Assembly: GCF_024749285.1 (NCBI RefSeq)
Contig: NZ_CP087196.1
Coordinates: forward strand, 5,022,001 to 5,086,000
Length of the DNA stretch: 64,000 nt
Source: Pseudomonas sp. B21-015
GTDB lineage: Bacteria > Pseudomonadota > Gammaproteobacteria > Pseudomonadales > Pseudomonadaceae
Reading direction: 5' to 3'
Part shown: one piece after another, positions 25,216 to 34,830 of the stretch
Position numbering within the stretch: position 1 is the stretch's first letter
How the letters are laid out: each line of letters starts with the position of its first letter
Program-made: the position numbers and the translations under genes
The notes under the pieces: model-generated
What the model was told of the DNA's origin: nothing
What the model saw: only the letters and a program-made list of their open reading frames with translations
Database searches by the model: none

Positions 25216-26760
25216 ATGCAAGTCGGTTACAAGACCCTCGCGAACCGTTACGACATCGCACTGGCACAGCCTCTACGAGTCGACTCGATGATCGGCACTG
25301 TACGTGTCAGTCGCGAGAGTGACGGAAATGTGGAGAACCGGTATCCGGCAAGCTATCGGCCCGCAGACGATTTCGCAGGACATTTCGAATTCGGCCTCAA
25401 GTATGAAGAGATCCATCTCGAGTTCTTCGCCCGCCTGTTTGCGGTCATAGGTCCGCAGCCTGTCGAAGACTGGTGTCGACGGGAGCCATTCGGCCAGTAT
25501 GCCCGTCGCACGGGATTCCTCTACGAATGGCTGACAGGACAACGTCTGGATGTGCCAGACGTGACCAATGGCGGCTATGTTGATGTACTTTCGCCAAAAG
25601 ATTACCTGACTCGTCGCGAGGCACTGCGAACGCGGCGTTGGCGAGTTAATAACAACCTGCCGGGGACGGCTGAGTTCTGCCCCTTGGTTCGTCGTACGGC
25701 GCCAGTGCAGGACGCTCTGCAATTTGATCTGCGCGAGGCACTGGATGAATTGGACCAGGCCTTTGGCCCCGACATCCTGATGCGTACCGCCAGTTGGCTG
25801 ACGTTCAAGGAATCGCGCGCGAGCTTTCTCATCGAAAAGGAAGCCGACCAGGCCGATCGCATCCAGCGGTTTGCCCATGTCATTGCCCAGTACTGCGGAC
25901 ATATCGAAGACCCGTTGAGCAACGACAGCCTGCACTCCCTGCAAGCCGGCATTCTGGGGTGTGACGCCATTGGACTGGGCTTGCGGCGCTCCCCTGTGTT
26001 TGTGGGGCAGGCCACGATGCGCGAGGACATCGTGCATTACATTGCCCCCCATTTCGCGGATCTTGCGCAGCTGTTGGCAGGACTCAACGAGTTTGAGGTC
26101 GCAACGCGTGGTGCGGAATCAGTGGCACGTGCCGCAGTGTTGGCATTTGGCTTCGTGTACATCCATCCCATGCGCGATGGCAATGGCCGGATTCATCGCT
26201 TCCTTATCAACGACACCCTGATTCGGGATAAGGCAGTGCCCGACGGCGTAATACTGCCGGTGTCAGCCACAATCACGAGTTCGATCGACTTCAGGGCCGG
26301 CTACGACCGTACTCTCGAAGTGTTCTCGCGACCGTTCATGCGACGTTACGCAGCGGCCTATCGGTTCGGCGAACTCGTGACCTACGAGGACGGGACTCGC
26401 AGCAACTTCACCTTCGATGAATACGAGGACGCGTGTTTTGCCTGGCGGTATCCCGATCTGACCGAACATGTCCTGTACACCGCACGCGTCGTCGAGCACA
26501 CGATTCGAAAAGAAATGGCGGATGAAGCCAGAGTACTGGTGATCTTTCAGCGAGCTCAGGAGCAGCTGAAAGAGGTACTGGAAATGCCAGACCTGGATGC
26601 GAACCGCATCATCCGCTCCATCAAGGAGAACAGCTGGGTAGTGTCCGGCAAGCTAAAGAAAGGGTACCCGCAGCTTGAAGATGAGCGCATGGCGGAACGC
26701 GTCGTGGAGGCCGTACGTTCTGCGTTTGAGGATCGAGAGATGGAGGTCGGCGAAGAGTGA
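25216..26760 (+). CDS. Fic-domain AMP-transferase
   Basis: A 514-residue Fic protein, expected to transfer AMP from ATP to a hydroxyl side chain of a target protein. The catalytic motif HPMRDGNGRIHR starts at H317, with the Asp, Asn and Arg needed for activity. An N-terminal inhibitory motif of the class II type is visible at 203-208 (SFLIEK): Ser203 and Glu207 fit S/T-x3-E, but the usual G/N afterwards is Lys. AAGGA eight bases upstream fixes the start. No antitoxin gene accompanies it, consistent with inhibition within the same protein. The C-terminal 150 residues look like a helical/winged-helix module. Confidence 0.85.
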   Translation: MQVGYKTLANRYDIALAQPLRVDSMIGTVRVSRESDGNVENRYPASYRPADDFAGHFEFGLKYEEIHLEFFARLFAVIGPQPVEDWCRREPFGQYARRTGFLYEWLTGQRLDVPDVTNGGYVDVLSPKDYLTRREALRTRRWRVNNNLPGTAEFCPLVRRTAPVQDALQFDLREALDELDQAFGPDILMRTASWLTFKESRASFLIEKEADQADRIQRFAHVIAQYCGHIEDPLSNDSLHSLQAGILGCDAIGLGLRRSPVFVGQATMREDIVHYIAPHFADLAQLLAGLNEFEVATRGAESVARAAVLAFGFVYIHPMRDGNGRIHRFLINDTLIRDKAVPDGVILPVSATITSSIDFRAGYDRTLEVFSRPFMRRYAAAYRFGELVTYEDGTRSNFTFDEYEDACFAWRYPDLTEHVLYTARVVEHTIRKEMADEARVLVIFQRAQEQLKEVLEMPDLDANRIIRSIKENSWVVSGKLKKGYPQLEDERMAERVVEAVRSAFEDREMEVGEE

Positions 26761-26985
26761 TTCTTCGGCGGACTCGGATAAGCCTTTGATTCCCCGTTTT
26801 TCACGCCCCTAATGCTGCCGCTGAATCTTGACACTGCAAATACCGCATGCTAGCGAGTGCTATACTTCCTACGAATTGCATCAAGTGTGCAGCGTTCCCC
26901 ACGTGCACAGACATCGACTGCAAATCTCAGTTAACGGCTGCAAGACAGAGGAGGTCTACAGCCAATACGAGATGGGAGGTGTGGC

Positions 26986-27546
26986 ATGAATCGGCACTAT
27001 TACATCAGTGATAATCTCGACGATCTCGAAGCCGTTGAAAATGAACTGGAAGCCAACGGCATCAATACCGAACAAATTCATGTGCTCAGCGAAAAAGTGG
27101 CTGATGTTGAAGAACATCACCTCCACGAGGTTAACTCGCTGATGAAACAGGATGTTGTTCACTCTGGCGAGATTGGTGCAGTGATCGGTGTGCCACTCGC
27201 GGCACTGGTCCTTGGCGGCGCCTATTGGCTGGGCTGGACCGAATCCGCCGCAGGCTGGGTGCCTTTTATCTTCCTGGCCGTTGTTATATTTGGCTTCTGC
27301 ATCTGGGAAGGCGGTTTTTTCGGGTTCCAGGTGCCGAATGCTCACTTCCGCAGTTTTAAACAGATGGTAGAAGAGGGTAAACATGTCTTCTTCGTGGATG
27401 TTGAACCGAACCAGGAATTGGTACTGGACCAGGTCATCGAACACCATCCAACGCTGAAGATCGCCGGCATGGGAGCGGCAGCACCCCACTGGACAGTCGC
27501 CTGGCAGCACAAATGGCATCAGTTCAAGCGAGTGATATCGGGTTAG
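26986..27546 (+). CDS. Small inner-membrane protein
   Basis: A 186-residue protein with a soluble N-terminal part (residues 1-65, YYISDNLDDLEAVENEL, like a ferredoxin-fold sensory module), two hydrophobic segments at about 65-85 and 93-115 separated by a short loop, and a soluble His-rich C-terminus. GGAGG precedes the ATG. Similar proteins in Pseudomonas are sometimes labelled NAD/FAD-utilizing enzyme, but I see no nucleotide-binding motif. It is convergent with the oxidase operon. Confidence 0.65.
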   Translation: MNRHYYISDNLDDLEAVENELEANGINTEQIHVLSEKVADVEEHHLHEVNSLMKQDVVHSGEIGAVIGVPLAALVLGGAYWLGWTESAAGWVPFIFLAVVIFGFCIWEGGFFGFQVPNAHFRSFKQMVEEGKHVFFVDVEPNQELVLDQVIEHHPTLKIAGMGAAAPHWTVAWQHKWHQFKRVISG

Positions 27547-27578
27547 CCCCTGGAGGCTGAAGGCCATCCGGCAGTTGA

Positions 27579-27896
27579 TTATTGACCGAAGAAAATGACC
27601 CGGCTGAGGAAAACATAGTCCGCCTCGGTGGCCATCAGCCCGACGAGCACCAGTAAGCACAACGGTGGCACCAATATGGCGTAGACCATGGCCAACCGTT
27701 CCCAGGCCATATGCATGAAGATGGAGACAATTAAACCTGCCTTCAACAACATGAACGTGATAATCAGGGCCCACCGAAGGTAGCCATGGAAGTGAAAGTA
27801 GTCGACCAGATACGACATCGTGCTGAGGACGAATAACAGCCCCCAGATTTTGAGGTACAAACTGATTGGATGTTGCTGACCCTGAGCATGTGCCAT
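27579..27896 (-). CDS. Cytochrome c oxidase subunit IV family protein
   Basis: A 105-residue membrane protein with three hydrophobic helices, of the CyoD/CtaF type that stabilises heme-copper oxidases. The ATG at 27896 gives MAHAQGQQHPISLYLKIWGL and has AGGAG upstream. It follows the subunit III gene with a 13-base gap and is the last gene of the oxidase operon. Confidence 0.8.
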   Translation of the reverse strand: MAHAQGQQHPISLYLKIWGLLFVLSTMSYLVDYFHFHGYLRWALIITFMLLKAGLIVSIFMHMAWERLAMVYAILVPPLCLLVLVGLMATEADYVFLSRVIFFGQ

Positions 27897-27909
27897 CACC
27901 CGTGCTCCT

Positions 27910-28614
27910 CTACCATAAATAGAAGAAAGCAAAAATAAACACCCACACCAAATCCACGAAGTGCCAGTAAAGCCCGGCTATCTCGACGTTCTGATAGTTT
28001 CCGGAGCGCTCATAATCTCCTCGCATGACTTTCATCGCCACAATGCTGAGGTAGATGGCGCCGATTGACACATGCAGCCCGTGAAAACCGGTAATCATGA
28101 AAAAACTGGCACCAAATTGCGCCGCCCCCATGGGGTTCCCCCAGGGACGCACCCCTTCTGCGATGAGTTTGCTCCATTCAAATGCCTGCATGCTGACGAA
28201 GGTCACCCCCAAGGCAGCGGTCGCCAGCATCAGGGCAGCGGTTTTCGCGCGATCACGGCGATAGGCGAAGTTAACGGCCATGGCCATGGTGCCGCTGCTA
28301 CTGATCAGCACAAAGGTCATGATGGCGATCAGAATAAGCGGGATTTCCTTACCAGCAATCGTCAACGCGAACACTTCACTGGGGTTCGGCCAGGCGGTGG
28401 TGATGGTCATGCGTACCGACATGTAGCCGGTTAAAAAACAGGTGAATATAAAAGTATCGCTGAGCAGGAATATCCACATCATCGCCTTGCCCCAAGGGAC
28501 CTGCTTGAAGGCCTCTCTATCCGAGGACCAATCGCTGGCGATACCCTGCCATCCCGGTGCAGGCGGTGAGTCTGGTGGATTGGATTCGCCTGGGGCAAGT
28601 GGGTGCGATGCCAT
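27910..28614 (-). CDS. Heme-copper oxidase subunit III
   Basis: A 234-residue CtaE/CoxC-type membrane subunit with five predicted helices. Typical sequence includes PWGKAMMWIFLLSDTFIF near residue 40, GFHGLHVSIGAIYL and the end EIAGLYWHFVDLVWVFIF. It follows the second subunit III-like gene by six bases. Subunit III supports stable turnover of the oxidase and holds no cofactor. Confidence 0.9.
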   Translation of the reverse strand: MASHPLAPGESNPPDSPPAPGWQGIASDWSSDREAFKQVPWGKAMMWIFLLSDTFIFTCFLTGYMSVRMTITTAWPNPSEVFALTIAGKEIPLILIAIMTFVLISSSGTMAMAVNFAYRRDRAKTAALMLATAALGVTFVSMQAFEWSKLIAEGVRPWGNPMGAAQFGASFFMITGFHGLHVSIGAIYLSIVAMKVMRGDYERSGNYQNVEIAGLYWHFVDLVWVFIFAFFYLW

Positions 28615-28620
28615 GGTTTT

Positions 28621-29313
28621 TCACCTCAGGCCGCAGAATCTGGCGATGGCTTCATAGGTCTCCGGCGTGCTGGCCAGCAAAGCGAATAGCACGAACCAAA
28701 GACCCAGCAAGTAATGCCAATAGGTGGTACAGAGCTCTATGCTGACGCTGAGTTGCGCCAACGGCACGCGACGCAGGAATTTAGCGACGATGATGCTCCA
28801 GGCTATCAGCCCGCCCAGCAAGTGGAGCCCATGCAGTCCGGTCAACAGGTAGAAGAAACTGTTGGCCGGATTGCTGGCGACAAAGTAGCCCCAGGCGACA
28901 AACTGCTGCCAGACCCAGAATTGCCCCACCAGAAAGGCAATGGCAAATACGCCCCCCAAGGCAAAACCAATGACCGTAGCGTCCAGTCGAGCCTGCCGGG
29001 CGGCCATACGGCCCCCCTGCAGTGCGATGCAACTCAACACCAGAAAAGCCGAATTCAGCCATAGCTGCCAGAGATTGGCTAACGGCGCCAAGGGGTCTGT
29101 CAGGGGGAGCCAGTCGGCCATTTGTGAACGGGCAATAAAGGCGAACAGGAAGAGAAAGAATAACGAACTCACCACGACCAGAAACAAGCGCAGGCCCACT
29201 CTTGCGATTTGCCTTCTATCGGCACCCTCGGAGGCCTGAATACCCCCAGGGTCGCGACTCCAACTGCCGCTGGGGTCAGCACCGTCGGCGTTTCTCAATA
29301 GCAGCCTTTTCAT
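28621..29313 (-). CDS. Second subunit III-like oxidase protein
   Basis: A 230-residue membrane protein with a 45-residue polar N-terminus and about five helices. LLTGLHGLHLLGGLIAW and TTYWHYLLGLWFVLFALL place it in the subunit III superfamily, but it is clearly different from the neighbour at 27910-28614. Its start overlaps the stop of the subunit I gene by four bases. Two subunit III-like genes are found in some caa3-type clusters; the role of the extra one is not settled. Confidence 0.8.
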   Translation of the reverse strand: MKRLLLRNADGADPSGSWSRDPGGIQASEGADRRQIARVGLRLFLVVVSSLFFLFLFAFIARSQMADWLPLTDPLAPLANLWQLWLNSAFLVLSCIALQGGRMAARQARLDATVIGFALGGVFAIAFLVGQFWVWQQFVAWGYFVASNPANSFFYLLTGLHGLHLLGGLIAWSIIVAKFLRRVPLAQLSVSIELCTTYWHYLLGLWFVLFALLASTPETYEAIARFCGLR

Positions 29314-31085
29314 GTTTTAACGTCCGCTATCTTGGTTCCGGCACTCAGTTGCCGCATCTGCTCCAGCTCCTCGGCGGAGACCGTTTGCGGAACGAAATCC
29401 TGTTCTATCCCCGGCACACTGTAGTCATAGGCCCAGCGATGCACGACCGGCAGCTTCGCTCCCCAGTTACCGTGAATCGGTGGGGTGTTCGGCGTTTGCC
29501 ATTCCAGGCTGGCCGCGCCCCAGGGATTACTGCCTGCGGGCTTGCCCTTGAATGCACTCCAGGCCAGGTTGAACAGGAACAGCAACTGGGAAACGCCGAC
29601 GGTCAATGCAATCACCGTAATGAAAGCATTCAGCTCTTGCGCCGACTGCGGAATGAACGCGTAGTTTTCATAGGCGTAGTAGCGGCGTGGCATACCCTGA
29701 AAACCCAGGTAGTGCATGGGGAAGAAGATGGCGTAGGTACCCAGAAAGGTAATCCAGAAATGCAACTTGCCCAGGGTGTCGTTCAACATGCGCCCGGTTA
29801 CTTTGGGGAACCAATGATAAATGCCGCCGAACACCACCAGTACCGGTGCGACCCCCATGACCATATGAAAATGGGCTACGACGAAATAGGTGTCCGAGAG
29901 CGGAATATCCACAATCACATTGCCGAGAAACAACCCGGTCAGACCGCCGACCAGGAAGGTGACGATAAAGGCCAGGGCAAACAGCATCGGCACGGTCAGA
30001 TGGATGTCGCCCCGCCACAGGGTCAGCACCCAGTTGTAGACTTTCAGTGCGGTCGGCACCGCGATGATCAAGGTGGTGACGGCGAAGAAAAAGCCAAAGT
30101 ACGGGTTCATTCCGCTGACATACATGTGGTGCGCCCAGACCACAAAGCTGAGTACGCCAATCGCAATAATGGCCCACACCATCATTCGGTAGCCGAAGAT
30201 ATTTTTACGCGCATGCGTGCTGATCAAGTCGGAGACCAGGCCAAACGCAGGGAGCGCCACGATGTAGACCTCCGGGTGGCCGAAGAACCAGAACAGGTGC
30301 TGGAATAATATTGGGCTGCCACCCTGGTGATCGATCTGCTGCCCCAGCGAGATCATCGCCGGCATAAAGAAGCTGGTGCCCAATAGCTTGTCGAACAGCA
30401 TCATGACAGCACTGACGAACAATGCCGGGAACGCCAGCAAGGCCATAATCGAGGCCATGAAGATTCCCCATACGGAGAGCGGCATGCGAAACAATGTCAT
30501 GCCGTGCGTGCGCGCCTGCAACACCGTGGTGACGTAGTTCAACCCGCCCATGGTGGCTGCGACAATAAAGATCGCCAGCGAGACGAGCATCAGGACGATG
30601 CCCCACTCGAAACCCGGTGTCCCCTGAGAAATGGACTGTGGCGGATAGAGCGTCCAACCCGAACCGGTGGGGCCGCCAGGGACAAAGAAACTGGAGAGCA
30701 ACACCACTACCGCTAGCAGGTAGAACCAGTAACTCAGCATGTTGACATAGGGGAAGACCATGTCGCGGGCGCCCACCATCAACGGGATCAGATAGTTACC
30801 GAAGCCACCCAGAAACAAGGCCGTCAGCAAGTAAATGACCATGATCATGCCGTGCATGGTCATCGCCTGATAGTAAGCACTGGCGTCCATGAACTCCAAA
30901 GTGCCGGGGAAGCCAATCTGTATGCGCATCAAGCCGGACAACACCACGGCGATAACGCCCACGAATATAGCCGTCAAGGAATATTGAATGGCTATGACCT
31001 TGTGGTCCTGACTCCAGATATATTTGGTCAGGAAGCTTTTGGGTTCGTGCAGTGCTTCTGTTTCGGCTTGCTCCGCATAGGCCAT
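29310..31085 (-). CDS. ctaD: Cytochrome c oxidase subunit I
   Basis: A 591-residue catalytic subunit of a heme-copper oxidase. The heme/CuB ligands and channels are readable: MHGMIMVI (heme a His), WFFGHPEVYIVALP (Glu of the D-channel end, CuB His and the cross-linked Tyr), WAHHMYVSG (CuB His pair) and VAHFHMVMG (heme a3/a). The GHPEVY motif marks an A1-type enzyme. The start at 31085 (MAYAEQAETE) has a strong AGGAGG; an ATG 11 codons earlier is less likely. It lies 50 bases after the subunit II gene. Confidence 0.95.
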   Translation of the reverse strand: MAYAEQAETEALHEPKSFLTKYIWSQDHKVIAIQYSLTAIFVGVIAVVLSGLMRIQIGFPGTLEFMDASAYYQAMTMHGMIMVIYLLTALFLGGFGNYLIPLMVGARDMVFPYVNMLSYWFYLLAVVVLLSSFFVPGGPTGSGWTLYPPQSISQGTPGFEWGIVLMLVSLAIFIVAATMGGLNYVTTVLQARTHGMTLFRMPLSVWGIFMASIMALLAFPALFVSAVMMLFDKLLGTSFFMPAMISLGQQIDHQGGSPILFQHLFWFFGHPEVYIVALPAFGLVSDLISTHARKNIFGYRMMVWAIIAIGVLSFVVWAHHMYVSGMNPYFGFFFAVTTLIIAVPTALKVYNWVLTLWRGDIHLTVPMLFALAFIVTFLVGGLTGLFLGNVIVDIPLSDTYFVVAHFHMVMGVAPVLVVFGGIYHWFPKVTGRMLNDTLGKLHFWITFLGTYAIFFPMHYLGFQGMPRRYYAYENYAFIPQSAQELNAFITVIALTVGVSQLLFLFNLAWSAFKGKPAGSNPWGAASLEWQTPNTPPIHGNWGAKLPVVHRWAYDYSVPGIEQDFVPQTVSAEELEQMRQLSAGTKIADVKT

Positions 31086-31135
31086 CACGTCATCCTCCTG
31101 TTCGAAGTTTCGGTGCATTCCTGGCTGCTTTACGG

Positions 31136-32608
31136 CTACTTCCCTGGCTCCGCCTTGCTCGCATCAGCGTCGGCATTCGCTTTGGATTTGATAAAAGCGA
31201 TCAGTGCGTTCAACTCCTGATCACTCGGAGCCAAGGCCGGCATGACGGCTGCGTAGCCTTTGACGATTTTGGCGCTGGGATTAAGAACCGAATCCTTTAT
31301 ATAGCCCTCATCGACCTTTATGCTCGTACCGTCGGCAAGGGTTTCGGTCTTGCCATACAGGCCCTGCCAACTGGGGCCGACGCCCTTACTGCCATCGACA
31401 CTGTGGCAGGCCAGACAGCCGAGCGACTCGGCCAACCGCTGCCCCTGCGCCGCCAGGTCGTCACCTGGGCCCGGCGCTTCGCTGGCAGAAACTTCATCAT
31501 CTTGCCGCGCGGCACCCAGTGATTTGATCAGGGCGACGAGTGCACCCAGTTCATCGTCATTGAGAGTATAGGTCACCATGACCGGCGGGTAGCCTTGTAC
31601 CAGGCGGGCCTTCGGATCGAGGATCGACTCTTTCAGGTAGGCCTCATCGACCAGCACACGGGTGCCGTCGGCAAGCTGTTCAGTGCGCCCGTACAACCCC
31701 TTCCATCCCGGGCCGAGACTGGCACTGCCATCCTGGCTATGGCAGGCACCGCAGCCGTATTTTTCGACCAACAGGCGGCCTTTTTCCAGCACGCTATCCC
31801 GACTGGGCTTGGCAGCGGTCGTTAATGTCTGGGCAAAAGTCGGCTGGCTGCTCAGCCATTGATCGAAGGCGCCCTGCTCTTCCACGATCATCTGGCCGCG
31901 CATGTTGTAATGACCTACACCACAATACTCAGCACAAAGGATTTCATACTTCCCGGTTTTAGTCGGCGTAAACCAAAAGTACGACACCATCCCTGGCACC
32001 ATGTCCATCTTGCTGCGAATTTGCGGCACATAAAAATTGTGCAGCACATCTTTAGAACGCAGTAAAACTTTTACCGGTTTATCGAGCGGAAGACGAACTT
32101 CATTGTTTTTTATCAGCACATCGTCCTGCCCGGCAGGATCTTTGGGATCAAGGCCGAAGGGATTGGCGGCATCAACAAACTTGATATCCGATTTGCCCAG
32201 CTTCCCGTCCTGGCCGGGAAAACGAAAGGCCCACTGCCACTGCTGGGCGATCACCTCAAGCTCATAAGCATTTTTCGGCACCCGGATGAAATCACTGTAA
32301 ACAACCAGACCTGGCGCCAACATCCCGACAATGCCTACCGAGGTCACGACAATTAACCATAATTCCAACTTTTTACTTTCTGGCTGGTAATGCGCCCTGG
32401 AACCCTCCTTGTGACGATAACGCATCACGGCTACCGCCATGAATACCGTAATGGCGATGAAGAATATTCCGCTAATGATCAGGGTGATGAACAGGGTGGT
32501 GTCTATTGACCCCCAGTTGGAAGCTGCCGGTGTCGCATGCCAAGGCGCCAGTATGTGGAAGAGCACTGATGCAATAACGATTAGTATTAAGATAATTGCT
32601 ATTGCCAT
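31136..32608 (-). CDS. ctaC: Cytochrome c oxidase subunit II with two cytochrome c domains
   Basis: A 490-residue subunit. Two N-terminal membrane helices (about 1-20 and 40-63, followed by one near 85-105) precede the CuA domain, which shows HNFYVPQIRSKMD and CAEYCGVGHYNM with both Cys ligands and the His and Met. Two C-terminal heme-binding domains follow, with CGACH (about residue 290) and CLACH (about 395), each with a distal Met region. The double c-type fusion makes this a caa3-like enzyme able to take electrons directly from its own cytochromes. First gene of the operon, behind a 260-base promoter region. Confidence 0.95.
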   Translation of the reverse strand: MAIAIILILIVIASVLFHILAPWHATPAASNWGSIDTTLFITLIISGIFFIAITVFMAVAVMRYRHKEGSRAHYQPESKKLELWLIVVTSVGIVGMLAPGLVVYSDFIRVPKNAYELEVIAQQWQWAFRFPGQDGKLGKSDIKFVDAANPFGLDPKDPAGQDDVLIKNNEVRLPLDKPVKVLLRSKDVLHNFYVPQIRSKMDMVPGMVSYFWFTPTKTGKYEILCAEYCGVGHYNMRGQMIVEEQGAFDQWLSSQPTFAQTLTTAAKPSRDSVLEKGRLLVEKYGCGACHSQDGSASLGPGWKGLYGRTEQLADGTRVLVDEAYLKESILDPKARLVQGYPPVMVTYTLNDDELGALVALIKSLGAARQDDEVSASEAPGPGDDLAAQGQRLAESLGCLACHSVDGSKGVGPSWQGLYGKTETLADGTSIKVDEGYIKDSVLNPSAKIVKGYAAVMPALAPSDQELNALIAFIKSKANADADASKAEPGK

Positions 32609-32868
32609 TTTCTCGTCATCCTATGCCTGTTGCTCATTGGCTTGCAAAAGCATCACCACTAAACAGCATAGATTGAGAAGGCCAAGGCGCAGGCGCGGTC
32701 GAAGGTCGAACAAGGGAGGAAGGCAGGCAAGCGAGGCCCGGTTGCCAGCTATACTCAATTTCAGATTACGGACGGCAGAGGTCGGCCAGAAGCGCCCCCG
32801 ATGACGTACCCTGCCCCGAGAAGAGACAAGAGCTGCCGAGTCCAGCAGTCCACGACGGAGGTTTCGTC

Positions 32869-33204
32869 ATGAGTACCCTGACAATCGAAGGCTGGTGCAA
32901 AACCAGCCCCGACCAAAAGTCCACCCCGACGGGTGAAATCCATTTTTACGTCGACGGCCCCCTCCATCTGCGTCTGGAGCAAGCTGAGGAACGCCTGCAG
33001 AAGACCCATGAGCGTGAAGCCATGGTCGATGTCGACATGAGCTCAATGGAGTTGATCTTGCCAGAGGGATACGGCCCCTTGTCCGACTGCCAAATGCGCG
33101 TCTATTTGCACCATGAGCGCGGTCAGTTCCATTTGGTCGGGCATCGAGCGAGCGATGGAAGCCTGATCTATACCAACGCGGTTTTGATTGATCAGCTGCT
33201 TTAG
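32869..33204 (+). CDS. Hypothetical protein
   Basis: A 111-residue soluble protein I do not recognise, rich in beta-prone sequence (EIHFYVDGPLHLRL) and ending in a short helical tail. A clear GGAGG precedes the ATG. It is divergent from the oxidase operon; the 260-base gap between them must hold both promoters. Confidence 0.65.
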   Translation: MSTLTIEGWCKTSPDQKSTPTGEIHFYVDGPLHLRLEQAEERLQKTHEREAMVDVDMSSMELILPEGYGPLSDCQMRVYLHHERGQFHLVGHRASDGSLIYTNAVLIDQLL

Positions 33205-33294
33205 AAGCACGATGTCCTGCCTCATCGACGAGAGCAGCGTATTTATCCCCGGGCCGTCAGGTTTAAATCCCCGAAGTATCCGTTTAGAAATAAA

Positions 33295-33323
33295 AATGCC
33301 AGTCAGACTAACTGACTGGCATT
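33295..33323 (-). terminator. Hairpin, terminator in the minus direction
   Basis: A perfect 12-bp stem (aatgccagtcag / ctgactggcatt, loop actaa). On the minus strand it is followed by TTTTTATTT, so it works as a terminator for transcripts coming from the right. Confidence 0.65.
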
Positions 33324-33349
33324 CCCCTTGAAGGGCCCTTTTGTACTCA

Positions 33350-33475
33350 ACCATGCAGATCCAGTCCGTCTGGTGTGCTGCGTTCAATCTGTTGCAGAAA
33401 AGCCAGAAACTCCTTGACTCGATGGCGCTGGGTAATCCGTCCGATGACTTGGTCGGTCATGATATCGAAAGCCCT
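33350..33475 (-). pseudogene. IS630-family transposase internal fragment
   Basis: The minus strand encodes AFDIMTDQVIGRITQRHRVK followed by EFLAFLQQIERS and GLDLH, matching the middle of IS630 transposases just before the second catalytic Asp (normally LDLHLIVDNYATHK). The sequence leaves the family right after LDLH and has no family match before it, so only about 40 codons survive. Confidence 0.65.
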
Positions 33476-33681
33476 AATTTCGACATGTAGGAAAACTCCG
33501 ACAACCAACACATCGAAAAACAAGTACGACAAAATATTACTTCAAAACAAGAAACACCAAATTGTTACAAGTCACTACCCCGCCATTGAACACCTCCCAA
33601 TTCCCGACCTATACTTTTCACGCATTGAATTTGGATGATCAATAGCGAGAAACTAACAAAAATAGATAGGGAGTTATCCGC

Positions 33682-34212
33682 ATGCAAAGAAACAACGTTA
33701 CTTCTACATGCCTACTTCTTGCGGCATTGTTTTGTCCTCTCGGTAGTTTTGCGCAACAAGCCACTGCCACTGCCACTGCCGATACTCGGGCTCTGGCATC
33801 CTCTCCTCGATGGCTGACAACCAAGGTCTATATAGAGGGTTTACCGCAAACGGACGTAAAAGCGAATTATCCTGGAGTGGTCGGAATATCGACGTGGGAT
33901 CCCGAACGCAATCGCTATGAGTTCTTTTACACCGATACGGGAAAATCAAAGTACAACAATGGTGGTGGAGGTTACTTTTTTGTCACTGGCGATCAAAAAA
34001 ACCACATCTTAGTGCCCGATGTCGGGCCAACCAAAACCGTGATCAGGCGATTGGAAAAGTTGAACCCAGATGAATTCACCTATTCTCGCGAAGTGCCTCG
34101 CGACATGGTAGACAATAACCCTTTGGTGCGTATTTATGTAGTTCATACCCCCTACACCGGAACAATAGAAACAAAGTCCGCCATGAAGCCAGATGCAAAC
34201 ATCACAAACTGA
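33682..34212 (+). CDS. Periplasmic DUF4822-type protein
   Basis: A 176-residue exported protein. A signal peptide occupies residues 1-24 and ends SFAQQ. The mature part, WLTTKVYIEG, ANYPGVVGISTWD, RYEFFYTDTGKS and GYFFVTGDQKN, matches the DUF4822 family found in many proteobacteria. No catalytic function is known for the family. GGAG precedes the ATG. It is followed by another exported protein gene 103 bases downstream. Confidence 0.8.
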   Translation: MQRNNVTSTCLLLAALFCPLGSFAQQATATATADTRALASSPRWLTTKVYIEGLPQTDVKANYPGVVGISTWDPERNRYEFFYTDTGKSKYNNGGGGYFFVTGDQKNHILVPDVGPTKTVIRRLEKLNPDEFTYSREVPRDMVDNNPLVRIYVVHTPYTGTIETKSAMKPDANITN

Positions 34213-34315
34213 AAGCAATCGCCCACAGTACACTAAATGATCCAGTCAGTTCCGCTGGAGTAGCGCTAACGCTTGAAACCAATCTTTTTTTCCGAATAAA
34301 ACATGGAGTTTCAAA

Positions 34316-34756
34316 ATGCAGAAATCACTCAAAACACTCCTTGTATCTACGCTGCTGATATCCTCGGCCTTCTGCGGCGTTGTCAATGCGCAGTCCACAA
34401 CAAATTCCCCTGCAAAAAATGCCGTTGCCACGCCAGATAATGCCGTCATGCTGACCGTATTTTTAAAGCACGATCAATCACGGCCATTGGACGAACTAAA
34501 GGCTCAACTTGCCAAGCAAGGATTCTATAAGGCATTTCCACCTGCGGGAGTAGAGATTGTCAGTTGGAACATAATGATGGGTATCGGACAAGTCGTCACA
34601 GTGCGCTTCCCAGCCTCCCGTCTTGCTGAAGTAAACCTTGCACTTGAAAATACAGCGTGGGGAAGTTACAGAACCGAGTTCTATCCGACCTATGATTTCA
34701 AAGCGATAGCACTGGCGGAACAAAACAAAGCGCAGCAAACGCAAACTGCCCAGTGA
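34316..34756 (+). CDS. Periplasmic conserved hypothetical protein
   Basis: A 146-residue exported protein with a signal peptide (1-25, ending VNAQS). The mature core MLTVFLKHDQSRPLDELKAQ and later VTVRFPASRLAEVN looks like a small ferredoxin-like domain. Family not named with certainty. GGAG precedes the ATG. It shares strand and location with the DUF4822 gene upstream. Confidence 0.7.
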   Translation: MQKSLKTLLVSTLLISSAFCGVVNAQSTTNSPAKNAVATPDNAVMLTVFLKHDQSRPLDELKAQLAKQGFYKAFPPAGVEIVSWNIMMGIGQVVTVRFPASRLAEVNLALENTAWGSYRTEFYPTYDFKAIALAEQNKAQQTQTAQ

Positions 34757-34830
34757 TGCTAGTTGACTGAGCGGTTAATTAATTTATCTACCGGTAACGT
34801 ATACCGTGCGTCCAATGTCATGGATTGGTT

